Counted from the stretch's first letter, positions 31,503 through 41,640 are shown. The stretch is DNA of 64,000 bases from Diploptera punctata (GCA_030220185.1 JASPKZ010007538.1:799501-863500); one strand, 5' to 3'. The notes: generated by a model from the sequence alone, not told the origin. Program-made: numbers and translations.

Positions 31503-32524
31503 AGTTCTGGTGCAGATATGTGGATGACATAATTGCTATAGTTAATTATAAACAGATAGATGATGCATTAAAATTATTGAACATTCAAAGTCAAACTATA
31601 AAGTTCACTATGGAAAAGGAAATCAATGGAGAAATACCATTTTTAGATCTCAACTTAAAAAGGAATGAAGAAAATAAGATAGAATTTGGAATTTACAGAA
31701 AGAAGACACATATAGATAACTACATAAAAGCTTTAGGTTTCAATCACATAGCTCACAAAGAAGCAGTTTTCAATAGTTTGACACATAGATTAGTGAACAT
31801 ACCGATGAACAAAGAAAATTATGAAAAAGAAAAAGAACACATAATCAACGTAGCCACGAAAAATGGTTTTGCAATAAAAATGATACTCAAAAAAATAAAC
31901 AAGTTCAAAAGACAAAAATTATTAATCAAAGCACTCTTCTAAAAGTAAAAGAAGATAATGTAAAATTTAGAAAATTCACATACCATCCATTAAAACACCA
32001 CAAGTTTCAAAAAATGTTTAAAGATTTCAACATAAGGTTAGCACCCAAAAATGACTACAGCATCAGTAGACTCATTAGACCTAATATGAATGAGAAAATT
32101 AAAGAAGAAAATAAATCAGGGATTTATCAAATTAAATGTGAAGAATGTGAGAAATTCTACATAGAAAAAAACTAAGAGAAATTTGAAAACTAGAGTGAAA
32201 GAACATCTCAGGAATGTCAAGAAAGGGGAAGTAGAAAAATCTGCAGTGGCTTCCCATGCATGGTCTGAAAAACATCTTATCAAGAAAGAAGCTAAATTAT
32301 TAAAACAAATAGAAAAACCAAAAGAACTTACTGTTTGGGAAAAGATCTACATTCAAAAGAGCAAAAAGAAGAAATTAATGAACTTTGAAATTCCCGGTGA
32401 GAATGACCTGATTTCGAGGTTTTTCAGTCAGCCAATGGAAGGAGAGAAGGACAGCTCTTCAAGACGACAGAACAACGGTCATGACGATACTGAGGATGGA
32501 ACAGAAATTATGTTCCGAAACTAG
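31503..32524 (+). pseudogene. PLE reverse transcriptase C-terminal half and GIY-YIG endonuclease
   Basis: Opens with KFWCRYVDDIIAIVN, the RT catalytic YVDD box, then PFLDLNLKRNEENKIEFGIY, GFNHIAHKEAVFNSLTHRLV and the KINKFKRQKL linker, a clear Penelope-type RT. One frameshift falls near 31925. GIYQIKCEECEKFYI follows near 32120, another shift removes the GK after YI, and RVKEHLRNVKKGEVEKS to FFSQPMEGEKDSS runs to the stop at 32522. The N-terminal RT half (including the first catalytic D) is missing, so this is 5'-truncated. Confidence 0.85.
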
Positions 32525-32529
32525 TTTAT
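32487..32529 (+). ncRNA. hammerhead-like motif, right arm
   Basis: CTGAGGA at 32490-32496, extra T, stem II GGAACA/TGTTCC (6 bp, loop GAAATTA), GAAAC at 32517-32521, stem III ACTAGT (32520-32525), T. TAT after it pairs with ATA before CTGA. It lies right after the PLE reading frame. Confidence 0.75.
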
Positions 32530-32939
32530 AATCAAATAAGAAGAACAATATGAGGTGAGTGATAAAAAATATTCTACCTTATTGAATTTATATTCACTTA
32601 TATTTTACCGTAATAAATGCCTACAACTATAGTCTGCTATTCTGTAAATAATATCTAAAATAAACTATACAATACACTAGGCCTATATATATTTACTTTA
32701 TATAAACAAACAAATTTTACTGATGTCGAACCGAAAATTCAAACCACTAAAAAACCCAACTTCTTACAGTGGAAGTTATAACACAACAATGAGTCTAGGT
32801 CGTGGTGGAGCTGTTTGAACTTTCTACCTGCTCACGAGGGAGACTCGTTAAAAGTCTCCAATGGGTTAATGTTGAGATAAGATATTACAGACTCAAAATA
32901 ATTTGACTTGAAAAGGTATTAATTTTAGGGACTATTATT

Positions 32940-33110
32940 ATAGAGACTTCTTTCTTAAGATGAATTAAAATGTTTCATACCTCTTCTCATAATTAATCTT
33001 CTAAGTAGATCGCAATTTTAGGGTCTTGGCAACCCCATCTTCAGTACACTTATGCCGACTGACGTTATGTCGATCAGAAGAACCACTTCTCCTTCCCTCT
33101 GTTGGACTTT
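32940..33110 (-). mobile_element. PLE 3' end fragment
   Basis: GAATTAAAATGTTTCATACC and CTAAGTAGATCGC belong to the subfamily of 54963-56969. The hammerhead block (33008-33047, -) has CTGAAGA but AAAA for GAAA. It ends 34 bases before exon 4. Confidence 0.6.
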
Positions 33111-33144
33111 TTTCTTGCAATAATGATTGTTTTCTATGTTTTAG

Positions 33145-33276
33145 ATTCGCAGAGGGAAACTGAATGAAATGGGTTCAGTTGTTGCATGTGGTGGTCAGAC
33201 TGACAGAGTGGTTCAGTGCTTCCTCATGTCCATGGGACAGAAATTGTTGTCCTGTGCTCAAGATGGCAGTGTTAAG
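33145..33276 (+). CDS. Dark: Apaf-1/Dark-like protein, exon 4
   Basis: The acceptor is TATGTTTTAG (ending 33144) and the donor GTAAGT at 33277. The exon has 44 codons, phase 0 at both ends. It reads IRRGKLNEMGSVVACGGQTD, RVVQCFLMSMGQKLLSCAQD and GSVK, one WD blade whose closing IW opens exon 5. A mariner element begins only eight bases into the next intron, leaving GTAAGTTA in front of it. Confidence 0.8.
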
Positions 33277-33284
33277 GTAAGTTA

Positions 33285-34605
33285 CGAAGGCGGATCGGAA
33301 AGTAACGCACAATAATTTTTTTTAAAAAAGTTTAATAGTAAAAAAAAGGAAAAAATCACAAATGAACTTACATCTTTTACCTACTTTTCGACATAGTCAC
33401 CAACTTTCTCAACACATTTTTCCCATCGTGTTACCAGTTTCAATATGCCCTGTTCGTAGAAGTCCGTTTGGTTGGAGTGTAGCCATCTGCGCACTGCAGA
33501 TTTCACTTCCACATCTGTCTCAAAGCGTTTGCCGGCCAGGAATTTCTTCATGGGACCAAACAGATGAAAGTCCGATGGTGCAAGATCCGGACTGTATGGT
33601 GAATGCTGGAGCACCTCCCAACCAAATTTGGCGATTTTCTGACGAACGACAGCAGCAACATGGGGGCGAGCATTGTCATGAAGAAGTTTAACGTTAATGT
33701 TGTGACGTTTGTCACGAATGGCACGATGCAACTTCACCAAAGTTTTAATGTAGGCCGCAGCATTCACAGTGGTCCCGTGTTCAGCAAAGTCCACCAATAA
33801 AACACCATGCATATCCCAGAACACTGTCACAAGCACTTTCCTGGCAGATTGAGTCACTTTGAATTTTTTCTTTACTGGGGAACCAGCATGTTTCCACTCC
33901 ATTGATGCCTGCTTTGTTTCGGGCATGTAGTGGTACGCCCACGACTCATCACCTGTGACGATTCCTTCCAGAAAGTCATGTCCTTGTGCAGTGTACCGCG
34001 TTAAGTGGTCCAAGCTTGCCATCATTCGCTGGCCCTTGTGGTCGTCTGTCAGGTTCTTAGGCACCCAGCGAGCACTAACTTTACGGAATTTCAAATTTTC
34101 ATGAACAATATCGTACACCGCACAATAGGAAATGTTGAACTTCTGCGATAAGGCTCGCAGTTGCACATGCCGGTCGTTCAGAATTGCCGCCTCAATGCCT
34201 CTGACATTCTGCGGGATTGCTGCTGTTGTCGGCCGGCCGGAGCGTGGCGAATCACTAAGGTTCACACGTCCCTCTTGGAAGAATGTGCACCACCTGGAGA
34301 CATTGCTACGGTCCATACAATCATCCCCATACACGCCACACATGTCCCTGTGAATTTCACTGGGTTTATGCCCTTTGGCCCACAAAAATCGAACAACACT
34401 TCTCTGTTCCTCACAGGTGGACGACTGTAGCATGCGCGCCATCTTTGTTGCATAGTTCAAGCTTCTCTCGCAAGAGGTGCACCTGAGAAAAAAATACCAT
34501 CTGTAGTGAAAACTTCAAACTATATCTCTGTGAAATTTCAACATTCTAGCTGCAATACCAAGGCAGAAAAAAATTATTGTGCGTTACTTTCCGATCCGCC
34601 CTCGT
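33285..34605 (-). mobile_element. mariner element, apparently intact
   Basis: TA duplicated at 33283-33284 and 34606-34607. Terminal inverted repeats share GGCGGATCGGAAAGTAACGC and continue to about 38 bp with one mismatch (CGAAGG against CGAGGG). About 1.32 kb, the usual mariner size. Confidence 0.9.
33381..34460 (-). CDS. mariner transposase
   Basis: An uninterrupted 359-residue frame; family members are usually about 345-350, so the true start may be the second methionine (MARMLQ, residue 7). An N-terminal paired-like helix-turn-helix region (RSVVRFLWAKGHKPSEIHRD and DSPRSGRP) is followed by WVPKNLT and the catalytic triad: VTGDESW, LLHDNARPH and YSPDLAPSDFHLF. 34 residues separate the second and third aspartates, the DDD34D signature. 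The enzyme cuts and pastes the element at TA sites. All key residues are present, so this may be functional. Confidence 0.9.
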   Translation of the reverse strand: MNYATKMARMLQSSTCEEQRSVVRFLWAKGHKPSEIHRDMCGVYGDDCMDRSNVSRWCTFFQEGRVNLSDSPRSGRPTTAAIPQNVRGIEAAILNDRHVQLRALSQKFNISYCAVYDIVHENLKFRKVSARWVPKNLTDDHKGQRMMASLDHLTRYTAQGHDFLEGIVTGDESWAYHYMPETKQASMEWKHAGSPVKKKFKVTQSARKVLVTVFWDMHGVLLVDFAEHGTTVNAAAYIKTLVKLHRAIRDKRHNINVKLLHDNARPHVAAVVRQKIAKFGWEVLQHSPYSPDLAPSDFHLFGPMKKFLAGKRFETDVEVKSAVRRWLHSNQTDFYEQGILKLVTRWEKCVEKVGDYVEK

Positions 34606-34639
34606 ACATGCCGCAGTATCACAAGAACATGAGTCAAGT

Positions 34640-35340
34640 TTATTAATAAATTACATAGGAAGTAACATTATGAGGTTCTTCTTAAAAAATACGGAGTAAG
34701 TTGAGTCTTTATTTCATCTTGCCTCATATTTGTTATGTTCTAGTTGAATATGTTTCTATATACCATGTATACCATCATCAGCTTCTCCAGACTGTTGAAT
34801 TTTACTTTGTTGGCTCCCACTCCATCTTTTGGCTGACTGAAGAACTTGTAAATCAAATCTTTTTCCCCAGGAATTTCAAGATTCGTAGTTTTTTTTTTTG
34901 TAATACTTGTAGGAAATCGCACTATAAGGTTGCTTTTAATTATTATGAGTTAAAATAACTAACTCATTAATAATTCATAATCCTGTTTTTATTCTTCTGT
35001 GTGTAGATCTCCCAAACACATTAGAAATGTAAAAAATGTAGAAGTAGAAAAATCTACAGTGGCTGCTCATGTTTGGTCAGAAAAGCATAAAATTGATGTA
35101 AACACAAATTTATTAAAACAGAAAATACAAATTAACTCAGCATATGGGAAAAAATCTACATGCAGAAGAACAAAAACAGAATTATGAATTTTGAAATTCC
35201 TGGGGAAAAAGATTTAATTTACAAGTTCTTTGGTCTGCCAAAAGATGGAGTGTGAGTTGACATCCAGGGCTGACAAAGTAAAATTCATCAATCTGGAAAA
35301 GCTGATTATGGTATACGTGGCATATCGAAACATAAGATTA
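34640..35340. mobile_element. PLE inverted pair
   Basis: Left terminus AGGAAGTAACATTATGAGG. The minus arm 34690-34980 and plus arm 35020-35340 share the protein end (IPGEKDLIYKFF) and the hammerhead region. The plus frame has HIRNVKNVEVEKS. A short ATTAATAATTCATAATCC region marks the turn. Confidence 0.7.
34748..34784 (-). ncRNA. hammerhead-like motif
   Basis: CTGATGA with C at 34781, stem II TATAC/GTATA with loop ATG, GAAAC, then ACATATT, where the self-complementarity of stem III has decayed. The plus-arm partner near 35300 reads CTGATTA. Confidence 0.5.
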
Positions 35341-35344
35341 AATT

Positions 35345-36060
35345 AAAATTCTCTATACCTCATCTCATACCCAGTCTTCTAATTATACCGGTTTCGAAGC
35401 ATTAGGCAGCTTTATCTTCAGTAATTTCTTGTTAACAGATGAATTAAGAATCAAATGAATTGTGAATTCTTCTTATTTCATACATCTATGTTTTTTAACA
35501 CAGAACTGCAGTATCGGGAAATACTACATTCCCATCTTCAGCTGTTTTCACAATTGTAATTTTTTTATTATGCCAGTAATTTTCTAAACTGTCATCTGGC
35601 ATACTTTTGAAGAAGTAATTTTCTAAACTGCCATCAGATGTACTTTTGAAGAACTTTGTAATCAAACTTGGTTTGTCTGGAATCTCGGAAGTTCATGGTT
35701 CTAGTATGGTTTTTTGAATGTATATCTTTTTTCCAAAACTGTTAATTCCAAAGGTTTAGATGTTTCAAAAGTTTTGCTCCTTTTTCAATTCTATGATTCT
35801 CTAATAAAACTATGTGCTCCTATAAACTGATTTTTCAATTTTACCATTTTTTATGTTTCTAAAGTGTTCTTTCTTTTTTGTTAAAAAAACATAGATGTAA
35901 AGGGTAAGAAGACTTCAACAATTCATTTGATTCTTCTTAAGAAAAACCTCATGATGTAAAAATTCCCAAATTTATTATATTAACTGATGTTATGTCAATC
36001 GGGAGTTCTCCTGAAAATATCAAAACATGTTCAAATAGAACACAACAGTTTATGAGAAAA
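35345..36060. mobile_element. PLE fragments, two subfamilies
   Basis: 35345-35440 is a minus-strand 3' end with an excellent hammerhead block. 35450-35860 is a minus copy of the GATA subfamily with decayed endonuclease sequence. 35880-35990 is its inverted terminus (CCTCATGATGTAAAAATTCC). 36000-36060 is a further plus scrap with AAAACATGTTC. Confidence 0.6.
35381..35426 (-). ncRNA. hammerhead-like motif with long stem I
   Basis: CTGAAGA with C at 35421, stem II AAGC/GCTT, GAAAC, stem III ACCGGT (35387-35392), cleavage-type A. TAATT after the site pairs with AATTA before CTGA, five base pairs of stem I. Confidence 0.7.
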
Positions 36061-36289
36061 GATGACTCCAGATTCGCCGTATTTATTAACATGTTAGTAC
36101 TTTGAATTTAGCCAGTAATCAATAGCATTGGATATATTATTGGTGCCACAGCTCATTGGACATGGAAGGAACATGACTGGGAGTTGTTAAGTGACCTATT
36201 GAAGTGGGGAAAGTTCGTAATTATTATGTAGTATGCATTAGAAAAACATTGTCACCCATAATTTAAAAACTGTGTGTTTGCGTGTTCTA
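36061..36289. other. intron sequence, nothing recognised
   Basis: No frame, repeat end or tRNA-like block seen. Confidence 0.4.
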
Positions 36290-36850
36290 ATGCCATTCAC
36301 TGCACTTTATGTGCTTCGAGTTCTGCTCTGGGTGGATAGATGGCATTACTGTGGACTATTTTCAATTTACTCTCCACTTCAGCAGACCACTTTACATAGA
36401 TGATGTATTCTTGCATTGTGTACAGAGAGAAGTGTAGGATGAGTGTATGTTTATGTGTTTGTGTAGTGTAAAGTGTGTTGTGTGAGGGATGATGATGAAG
36501 AGAAGGGAGAAGGTGAAACCCAATGCCAGCATGTAGCCTCCTCCTATAGAAAAGTACCAAGGGGGGCTGCCGGGCTTAACGTCTCCACCCGACGGATGAA
36601 TTGATATCAACAGTACCACATGCCTTTTCAACATATGTACTGCGGAGAGATTTAGAATTCAATGTAGGAATCTGACGCACAATCTAGCAATTAAAAATTG
36701 TACACCACCACCTCCTCTCCTGGACCCAGGATTGAAAACTTTGAAACTAAATTGATTTAATTTAACAATAAAAATTATTAATCCTGCAGGGCATCGAATC
36801 TGGACCTGCTTGTCAGGAAGCAGATGTGGTACCACATGAGCCAACATGGC
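36290..36850 (+). repeat. interspersed repeat, SINE-like
   Basis: A conserved-looking body (AAACCCAATGCCAGCATGTA, GGGGGGCTGCCGGGCTTAAC, ACGGATGAATTGATATCAAC, CAATCTAGCAATTAAAAATT) and a terminal tRNA-like stretch at 36785-36845 (GGGCATCGAATCTGGACC). Classified by appearance only. Confidence 0.5.
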
Positions 36851-36915
36851 AGAGTAATTTAAAATCTAACAAAATACTTACAATTAAAAACTTAAATGAA
36901 ATAAAAATAGGTGTA

Positions 36916-37076
36916 TTAACCCTTTAGGTGTCATGAGCCGACTAGATCGGCTCTGGTGCTCCTGTCCATTACCTGCCAGACAATATACTTAAACTACTTG
37001 CAAAGCTGATCACATCGGCGGGTGCGATTTAAATCTCTAACACAAGAGATTTTACCAGTGGCATGCAGAGGGTTAA
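36916..37076. mobile_element. 161 bp piggyBac-type MITE
   Basis: TTAA at 36916-36919 and 37073-37076 with CCCTTTAGG and the complement of CCCTCTGCA inside. No coding sequence. Its ends resemble those of the 230-1310 element, which could have supplied the transposase. Confidence 0.7.
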
Positions 37077-37344
37077 ATGTATTCTACACTTAGATAATAC
37101 ATTTTTTTTTAAATTAACTGCGCAACCACTATTCAACTCCAGACGCTGGTAACAACTGAGAAAATACTTTTTGAACAAGCATAGAGTGATGTGAAGAAGA
37201 GAGTCCATTTACCCTAAAAGTGTCGCTACACTCACCCCCACTTAAAAACCACCACTTAATTTCTCCAAGTCTCGCATCCAATGATCTGAGGCACCATCAG
37301 TAGTTTTTCAACCTGTGACCATATACTTCATAACCTATGATCCA
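37077..37344. other. intron sequence, nothing recognised
   Basis: No motif seen. Confidence 0.4.
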
Positions 37345-37600
37345 TTGTAACATGCATAGTGCATAATTTCCCTAATAGTCTTATCAATAAAATTAAAATC
37401 AGTCTTTACATCATTTCACCTCATACACTCCGTGTTCTTCACAGCACAGGATTGCAGTTTCAGGAACAGTCATTCCTTTCTTCAGCCATCTTTTCTACTG
37501 TTGAATTTTTGCCTTTACCATCGTCTTCTAAACTGCTATATAGTGTTAATTTGAGAAATTTGAAATTCCTGGCAAACAAATTTTAATCTATATTTGAAGA
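37345..37600 (-). mobile_element. PLE 3' end
   Basis: AAAATTAAAATCAGTCTTTA, TTTCACCTCATACACTCC and a hammerhead block; the protein end is decayed. A related inverted end at 40870-40970 and a terminus at 43300-43330 may be its other half, split by later insertions (inference). Confidence 0.55.
37446..37489 (-). ncRNA. hammerhead-like motif, core intact
   Basis: CTGAAGA with C at 37485; the extra base is A here; stem II AGGAA/TTCCT; GAAAC; stem III ACTGCAAT, one change from self-complementary; then C. C-G and two G-U pairs can start stem I. Confidence 0.6.
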
Positions 37601-37930
37601 CAAAACATATACTCTCAGACTGGGGTTTGAACCCAGGACCTTTGGCTTTCTAGGCCAATGCTCTACCACTGAGAAACTCCACTGTTAATTTCTGAGTCTG
37701 CGTGTATAATTTTTGTCTTCAAATATAATTTATCCTTCAGTGAGAAGTGTTAAATTAATAATAAAAACATCAAAAGAAGCCCTACTGGCTTTATAAAGTA
37801 GTGTTTAAATTCCCAATAAAGTCTTCTTAAACAACAAGCTGCCATTTGCATGATCAAGCAAACACTCAAAGCATTCGGTGGTTGGGAATTAACAGTTTAT
37901 AAGAGAAAAATTTGCATTCAGATTTAAAGT
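37600..37930. mobile_element. SINE family C, rearranged
   Basis: A minus tRNA-like block at 37612-37675 (GGGTTTGAACCCAGGACC) is followed by an inverted tail and the ATAATAAAAACATC linker up to TATAAGAGAAAAATTTGC. The second head is lost. Confidence 0.6.
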
Positions 37931-38780
37931 AAATGATTTGTATCCTCGTTGGGATGGACCATGTTGTAGGTGTCAAATAAGGGAGGAAATTTGTTGCTCC
38001 TTGTAGTCGGTTCTCGTTGTAGGAAGTCCTGGGTTCGACTTCAACTTTGCCTTGGCTTGAGTCTCTGGTCAGGGGAAATTAGGGAATATAAAAATAGGTT
38101 TTTACTTTATATCAAAAGTCACTTATTAACTTTGAATAAAACCTGGGAATATTATTCATTTAGACGGTAAATGAAACTTGTAGAAAGACTTTTAATCCGT
38201 CATTTAATTTAATGACAGTTCATATATATTATTATAACTGCCATTTTTAAGACAAACTGTCATATGTAAAATACTCGAAATTATTCATATTTCAAGCTGA
38301 AATTAACAGCATATATATTTAAATGCACTCAGAGTCATATGTTTTAAATTGTTTTATTGTTTTAAATGGAATTCAAGGTAATTTCCACAAAATCATGGGC
38401 GACCGTTTCTTTATAGGTCTTGCCTCCATGAATGTTACCAGTAGACTCTAGATTGGGAAATATCTCCCACAATTCTTTCTTTCAAATTATGACATTTAAA
38501 TCTGATGGTCAAAATAACCAGGCTTATGAGTACTTATTGGTTGACTCATATCCAAGTTAGTCAAACTCTTTTAAATATAAAAATGTCAGTTGATATTTCA
38601 AAGATCCATTCAAATTCATAACTGATTTTATAAATTCTTAGAACTCAAAATTATTCTCAACAATTAACTATTTAGCTACTTTTTTATATACATAAAAAAT
38701 ATGAAATTCTCAATATTCATACTAATAATATATTAGCTGATTACCATTCAATATTAAAAATGAAATATATTAAAATTCTT
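37931..38780. other. mostly unassigned intron sequence
   Basis: 37960-38080 has a weak tRNA-like trace (CCTGGGTTCGACTTC). On the minus strand 38375-38500 reads GNIHGGKTYKETVAHDFVEI without stops for about 25 codons. I cannot assign it. Confidence 0.35.
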
Positions 38781-39195
38781 CTTCTTCTTCCTTCCAAGTA
38801 TTAGGCCAAGGCCTGTTACGATCCTATAGAAAATTTTCCCGTATGGGAAATTCTCGTATAAGACTTGAAAGCATAATAATAGTCCCTTCGATTGGTTGCT
38901 GGCCAAAGGAAGGCAAGACCAGTGATGGGCTACCATCTTATAGCCTCTGGTCAGGCTTTTCTGGAGAAGGAAAGAAAATAAAGGAAAGAAGAAATGGAAG
39001 AAAGGAAAGACTCCCTAGCCCTCGGATGCCCTAATAGCATCGGGGTCGAAAAAACAAGAGTTAACCAAGAGAGGTTAGATAGTAAAGTTAACAGAGTGCA
39101 AAACACAAGTAAGTGGAAGAAATGTTTTGCACAGCTTGGGCACCTTGTGGTCGCCATCCACATATCCCCTAGATGAGGACCCCTGAGGGCTATAT
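38780..39195 (+). repeat. interspersed repeat, longer copy of the 3340-3600 type
   Basis: CTTCTTCTTCTTCCTTCC, AGGCAAGACCAGTGATGGGC, CTAATAGCATCGGGGTC and CACCTTGTGGTCGCCATCC lie in order, ending near ATGAGGACCCCTGAGGGC. Non-coding. Confidence 0.55.
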
Positions 39196-39299
39196 TAAAA
39201 TTATATATATTAAATAAATAAAATAACCCCTAAATGAATATACCTAAAATAAGTAACCCCTATTATTATTATGTATGGGAAAATATCTGGCTTTAGATT

Positions 39300-39420
39300 G
39301 GAGTTTCTCAGGTAGCTCAGTGGTAGAAAGCCAAAGATCCTGGTTCAAACCCCAGTCTGAGCATATAATTTTTCTTTTCAAATATAATTTATCTTTCAGT
39401 GAGAAGTGTTAAATTAATAA
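39300..39420 (+). mobile_element. SINE family C fragment
   Basis: TAGCTCAGTGGTAGAAAGCC and GGTTCAAACCCCAGTCTGAG with part of the anticodon arm deleted, then the usual TTTCTTTTCAAATATAATTT tail. Confidence 0.65.
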
Positions 39421-40668
39421 TAAAAATATTAAGATTTAATCTCTTTAAAGTTCATCAAATCAACACTAGATGGCAATTGAACTTTTATAGGAAAAAACAC
39501 TATCGGTCTTACTAATAAAAATCTCTTATACTGGCTTTCATCAGTTGTTTAGTTATTCAATGTATAAGCCTTATGTAGATCATGTGTAATTTCCTTACTA
39601 ATAAACATTGTGCAGGGGCTATATAACAATACAACCGTTATGCATAATACGTCACATATTCATCATCATTATGATGTCAGAACATATTACGCGCAGCTTG
39701 TAACAGAAAGAAAACACATCAACTAATGATTAATTGTGTAAGAAATGAGTATGGATAAGAATAGAGAGAGATTTCCTAATTGGGGTGTTTTAATTTATAT
39801 ACATTTTCCTTCAAGCTAACGTCAAGAATTTCGAACAATTCTTGGAAGCTAATAAAAGTTTTTCCCATTGCTTATGAATTATATGCAGTGTTTTAAGATG
39901 CATTAGAAAACGTTCAGAATAGTAGGAAATATTACCTACAACAGAACAACACTTTAAGCAAAAAAAAATCATTGCTGTTCAATCGGGAATCGAACCTAGG
40001 ACCTCACAAACCGTAGTCAGAAGCTCTAACCACAAGACTATCAAAGTATCACATACATTGGTGCAATAATAATACCTCTATAATTAAATACATTTTTATA
40101 TCGGTATGTGTATTATGTATTAATGATACAAGAACGTTTTGTTGAAATAATATTATCAAGCATTTAAACTACATTCAGGTTAAATCTTGTCTACAGCAAC
40201 TATTGTAGAACATATTCTTTTGTGAATCAACGTTCAACTTTAAAATATTATTAGGCCTAATCGAGAATGAGTGTAACAAAAGGCATTTTATGATGTCTTT
40301 ATTTTCCTACCCAGAGCTTTATAAATATTATTTATGTCCTGTGCATCCATCTAACAGTCGTTAAAGTGTTGCATTTTGCGTTAAATTTAAGGAAATGTTC
40401 ATCAATATCATAAGAAAACAATCAGTTGATATGAAAGTCAGACATTTTGTCTAGTTATACAATCCTTAAACAAGGCTGGAGGCATGTATAAAGATTCCCA
40501 TGTAAAGTTGTACACCTCTTATACACTGAGCAGGTAATACAGTATTTAATAATTAAATTAAACCTCATAGTGTTCTTTCCCTGTGAAAGTTAAATAAATA
40601 CAGTATTTATTAGTAAGAATTTTCAACTGAGATGTGTATAAACCTTGTATAAAAGTTATATATGGTTT
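39421..40668. other. intron sequence with one tRNA-like block
   Basis: 39983-40046 on the minus strand has a tRNA-like fold (GTGGTTAGAGCTTCTGAC and AGGTTCGATTCCCGA). 39430-39480 has a PLE protein-end scrap. The rest is unassigned. Confidence 0.4.
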
Positions 40669-40970
40669 ATTAGTAAGAGGGTATGAGGTTTAATTTAAGA
40701 TTTAAATTAAAAATTCTTTATACCTCACGTCATATCCAGTTTTCTAATTAAACTCGTTTCAAAGAAGATGAAATCACCTAGGTTTTGAAACCAGTTAAAT
40801 TAGAAGACTGGATATGACGTAAGGTATAAAGAATTTTTATTTAAATCTTAAACTAGATGATGATGGTGAAGGCAAAAATTCAACAGTTGAAAATATGGCT
40901 GAAGATAAGAACGGCTGTTCCTGAAACCGTGGCCCTATGCTGTGAATGAGATGAGATGATGTACACCCTT
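40669..40970. mobile_element. PLE palindrome and adjoining 3' end
   Basis: 40705-40860 is a palindrome (ATTCTTTATACCTCACGTCA mirrored by TGACGTAAGGTATAAAGAAT) with TTTCAAAG and TTTGAAAC at the loop. 40870-40950 has a plus hammerhead-like block with CTGAAGA, GAAC/GTTC and GAAACCG. Confidence 0.6.
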
Positions 40971-41394
40971 AGACAAAAAAAATGAGTCATCTCTTGATTC
41001 TATCAACCGATCAGGGAACTTCGTGAGCACTCACAGAAGCCTTATTCACATTAACACGTTTTCAGTAATTGTACTGTGTTGTTTGCTAGTTAACGCAGTG
41101 CGCACTCAAGTAACATAAAAGAGAGAGCTTGCCTTTGTTTATTTCTGTAGTCGAGAAGTTTAACACACAACACCTGCGTTCGTAACTTCATGGGTTCGAT
41201 TCCGTTCTACTTTTTTTTTTTTTTACTGAATGTTAGGATAGCATTTCGCCAGTAATATTGTTTCATATTTAATTTTATATTTGAGTTTTATGGCTTTAAT
41301 GCACACACAAAACACATAAATGAAAATCTTCTAATAATTAAATGAAGAAAGAAAATAATATCTTCTAAAATAAAAAACTTTAACAAAAACAAAA

Positions 41395-41640
41395 TCAATA
41401 TTGGGTGTATGAATCCTCAGCATCTATTGCCGCCCTCAATCTGCAGGGCATTGATGCAATCAAATTTCTACAGGCATGTGGACGATGGGCTAGAGCATCC
41501 CAGGTGTCTTGAATTTGTGCCCATAAGCCATCTTTTGTTTTTCGTGCATCTGCAGGCCAATTAGAGTTCCTCTCTATTTTCATCTTGGCCCATACATTTT
41601 TGATTGGATTCAACCTGGTGAACAGTGAAATTTGATTTCC
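41395..41640 (-). pseudogene. Tc1-type transposase, C-terminal fragment
   Basis: RLNPIKNVWAKMKIE is the usual DLNPIENVW region including the last catalytic position. QIQDTWDALAHRPHACRNLI then ASMPCRLRAAIDAEDSYTQY follow, ending at a stop. Upstream sequence is unrelated, so only about 80 residues remain. Confidence 0.8.

Larger units (their letters stand above)
31059..32580. mobile_element. PLE inverted pair with 10 bp target duplication
   Basis: ATTGAATTTA at 31049-31058 and 32581-32590. The left minus arm (31059-31502) is a copy of the 3' 430 bp of the plus part (31503-32580), joined at the KFYIGK region to the RT box. Arms look about 95 percent alike by eye. This is the most informative PLE copy for the RT. 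Confidence 0.85.
28497..32869 (-). mobile_element. piggyBac-type element B with two nested inserts
   Basis: TTAA at 28497-28500 and 32866-32869 with CCCACTGGAGAC and its CCCATTGGAGAC counterpart as terminal repeats. Removing the LINE (29646-29952) and PLE pair (31059-32580) leaves about 2.5 kb, the usual size. It lies 80 bp from piggyBac A and opposite to it. Confidence 0.85.
25075..32935. mobile_element. outer PLE broken by a nest of insertions
   Basis: The left end 25075-25150 (AGGAAGTAGTATTTTGAGG, AATTATTTTGAGTCTGTAAT) is complementary to the right end 32872-32935 (AGATATTACAGACTCAAAAT). Between them are a second PLE (25165-25753, -) with its own terminus GGGAAGTAAACATTATGAGG, two piggyBac-type elements and their own inserts. 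Confidence 0.6.

Noticed and set aside
38375..38500. Minus-strand coding-like stretch GNIHGGKTYKETVAHDFVEI
   Set aside because: Too short, no matching family in mind, stops close on both sides; a protein search would decide.
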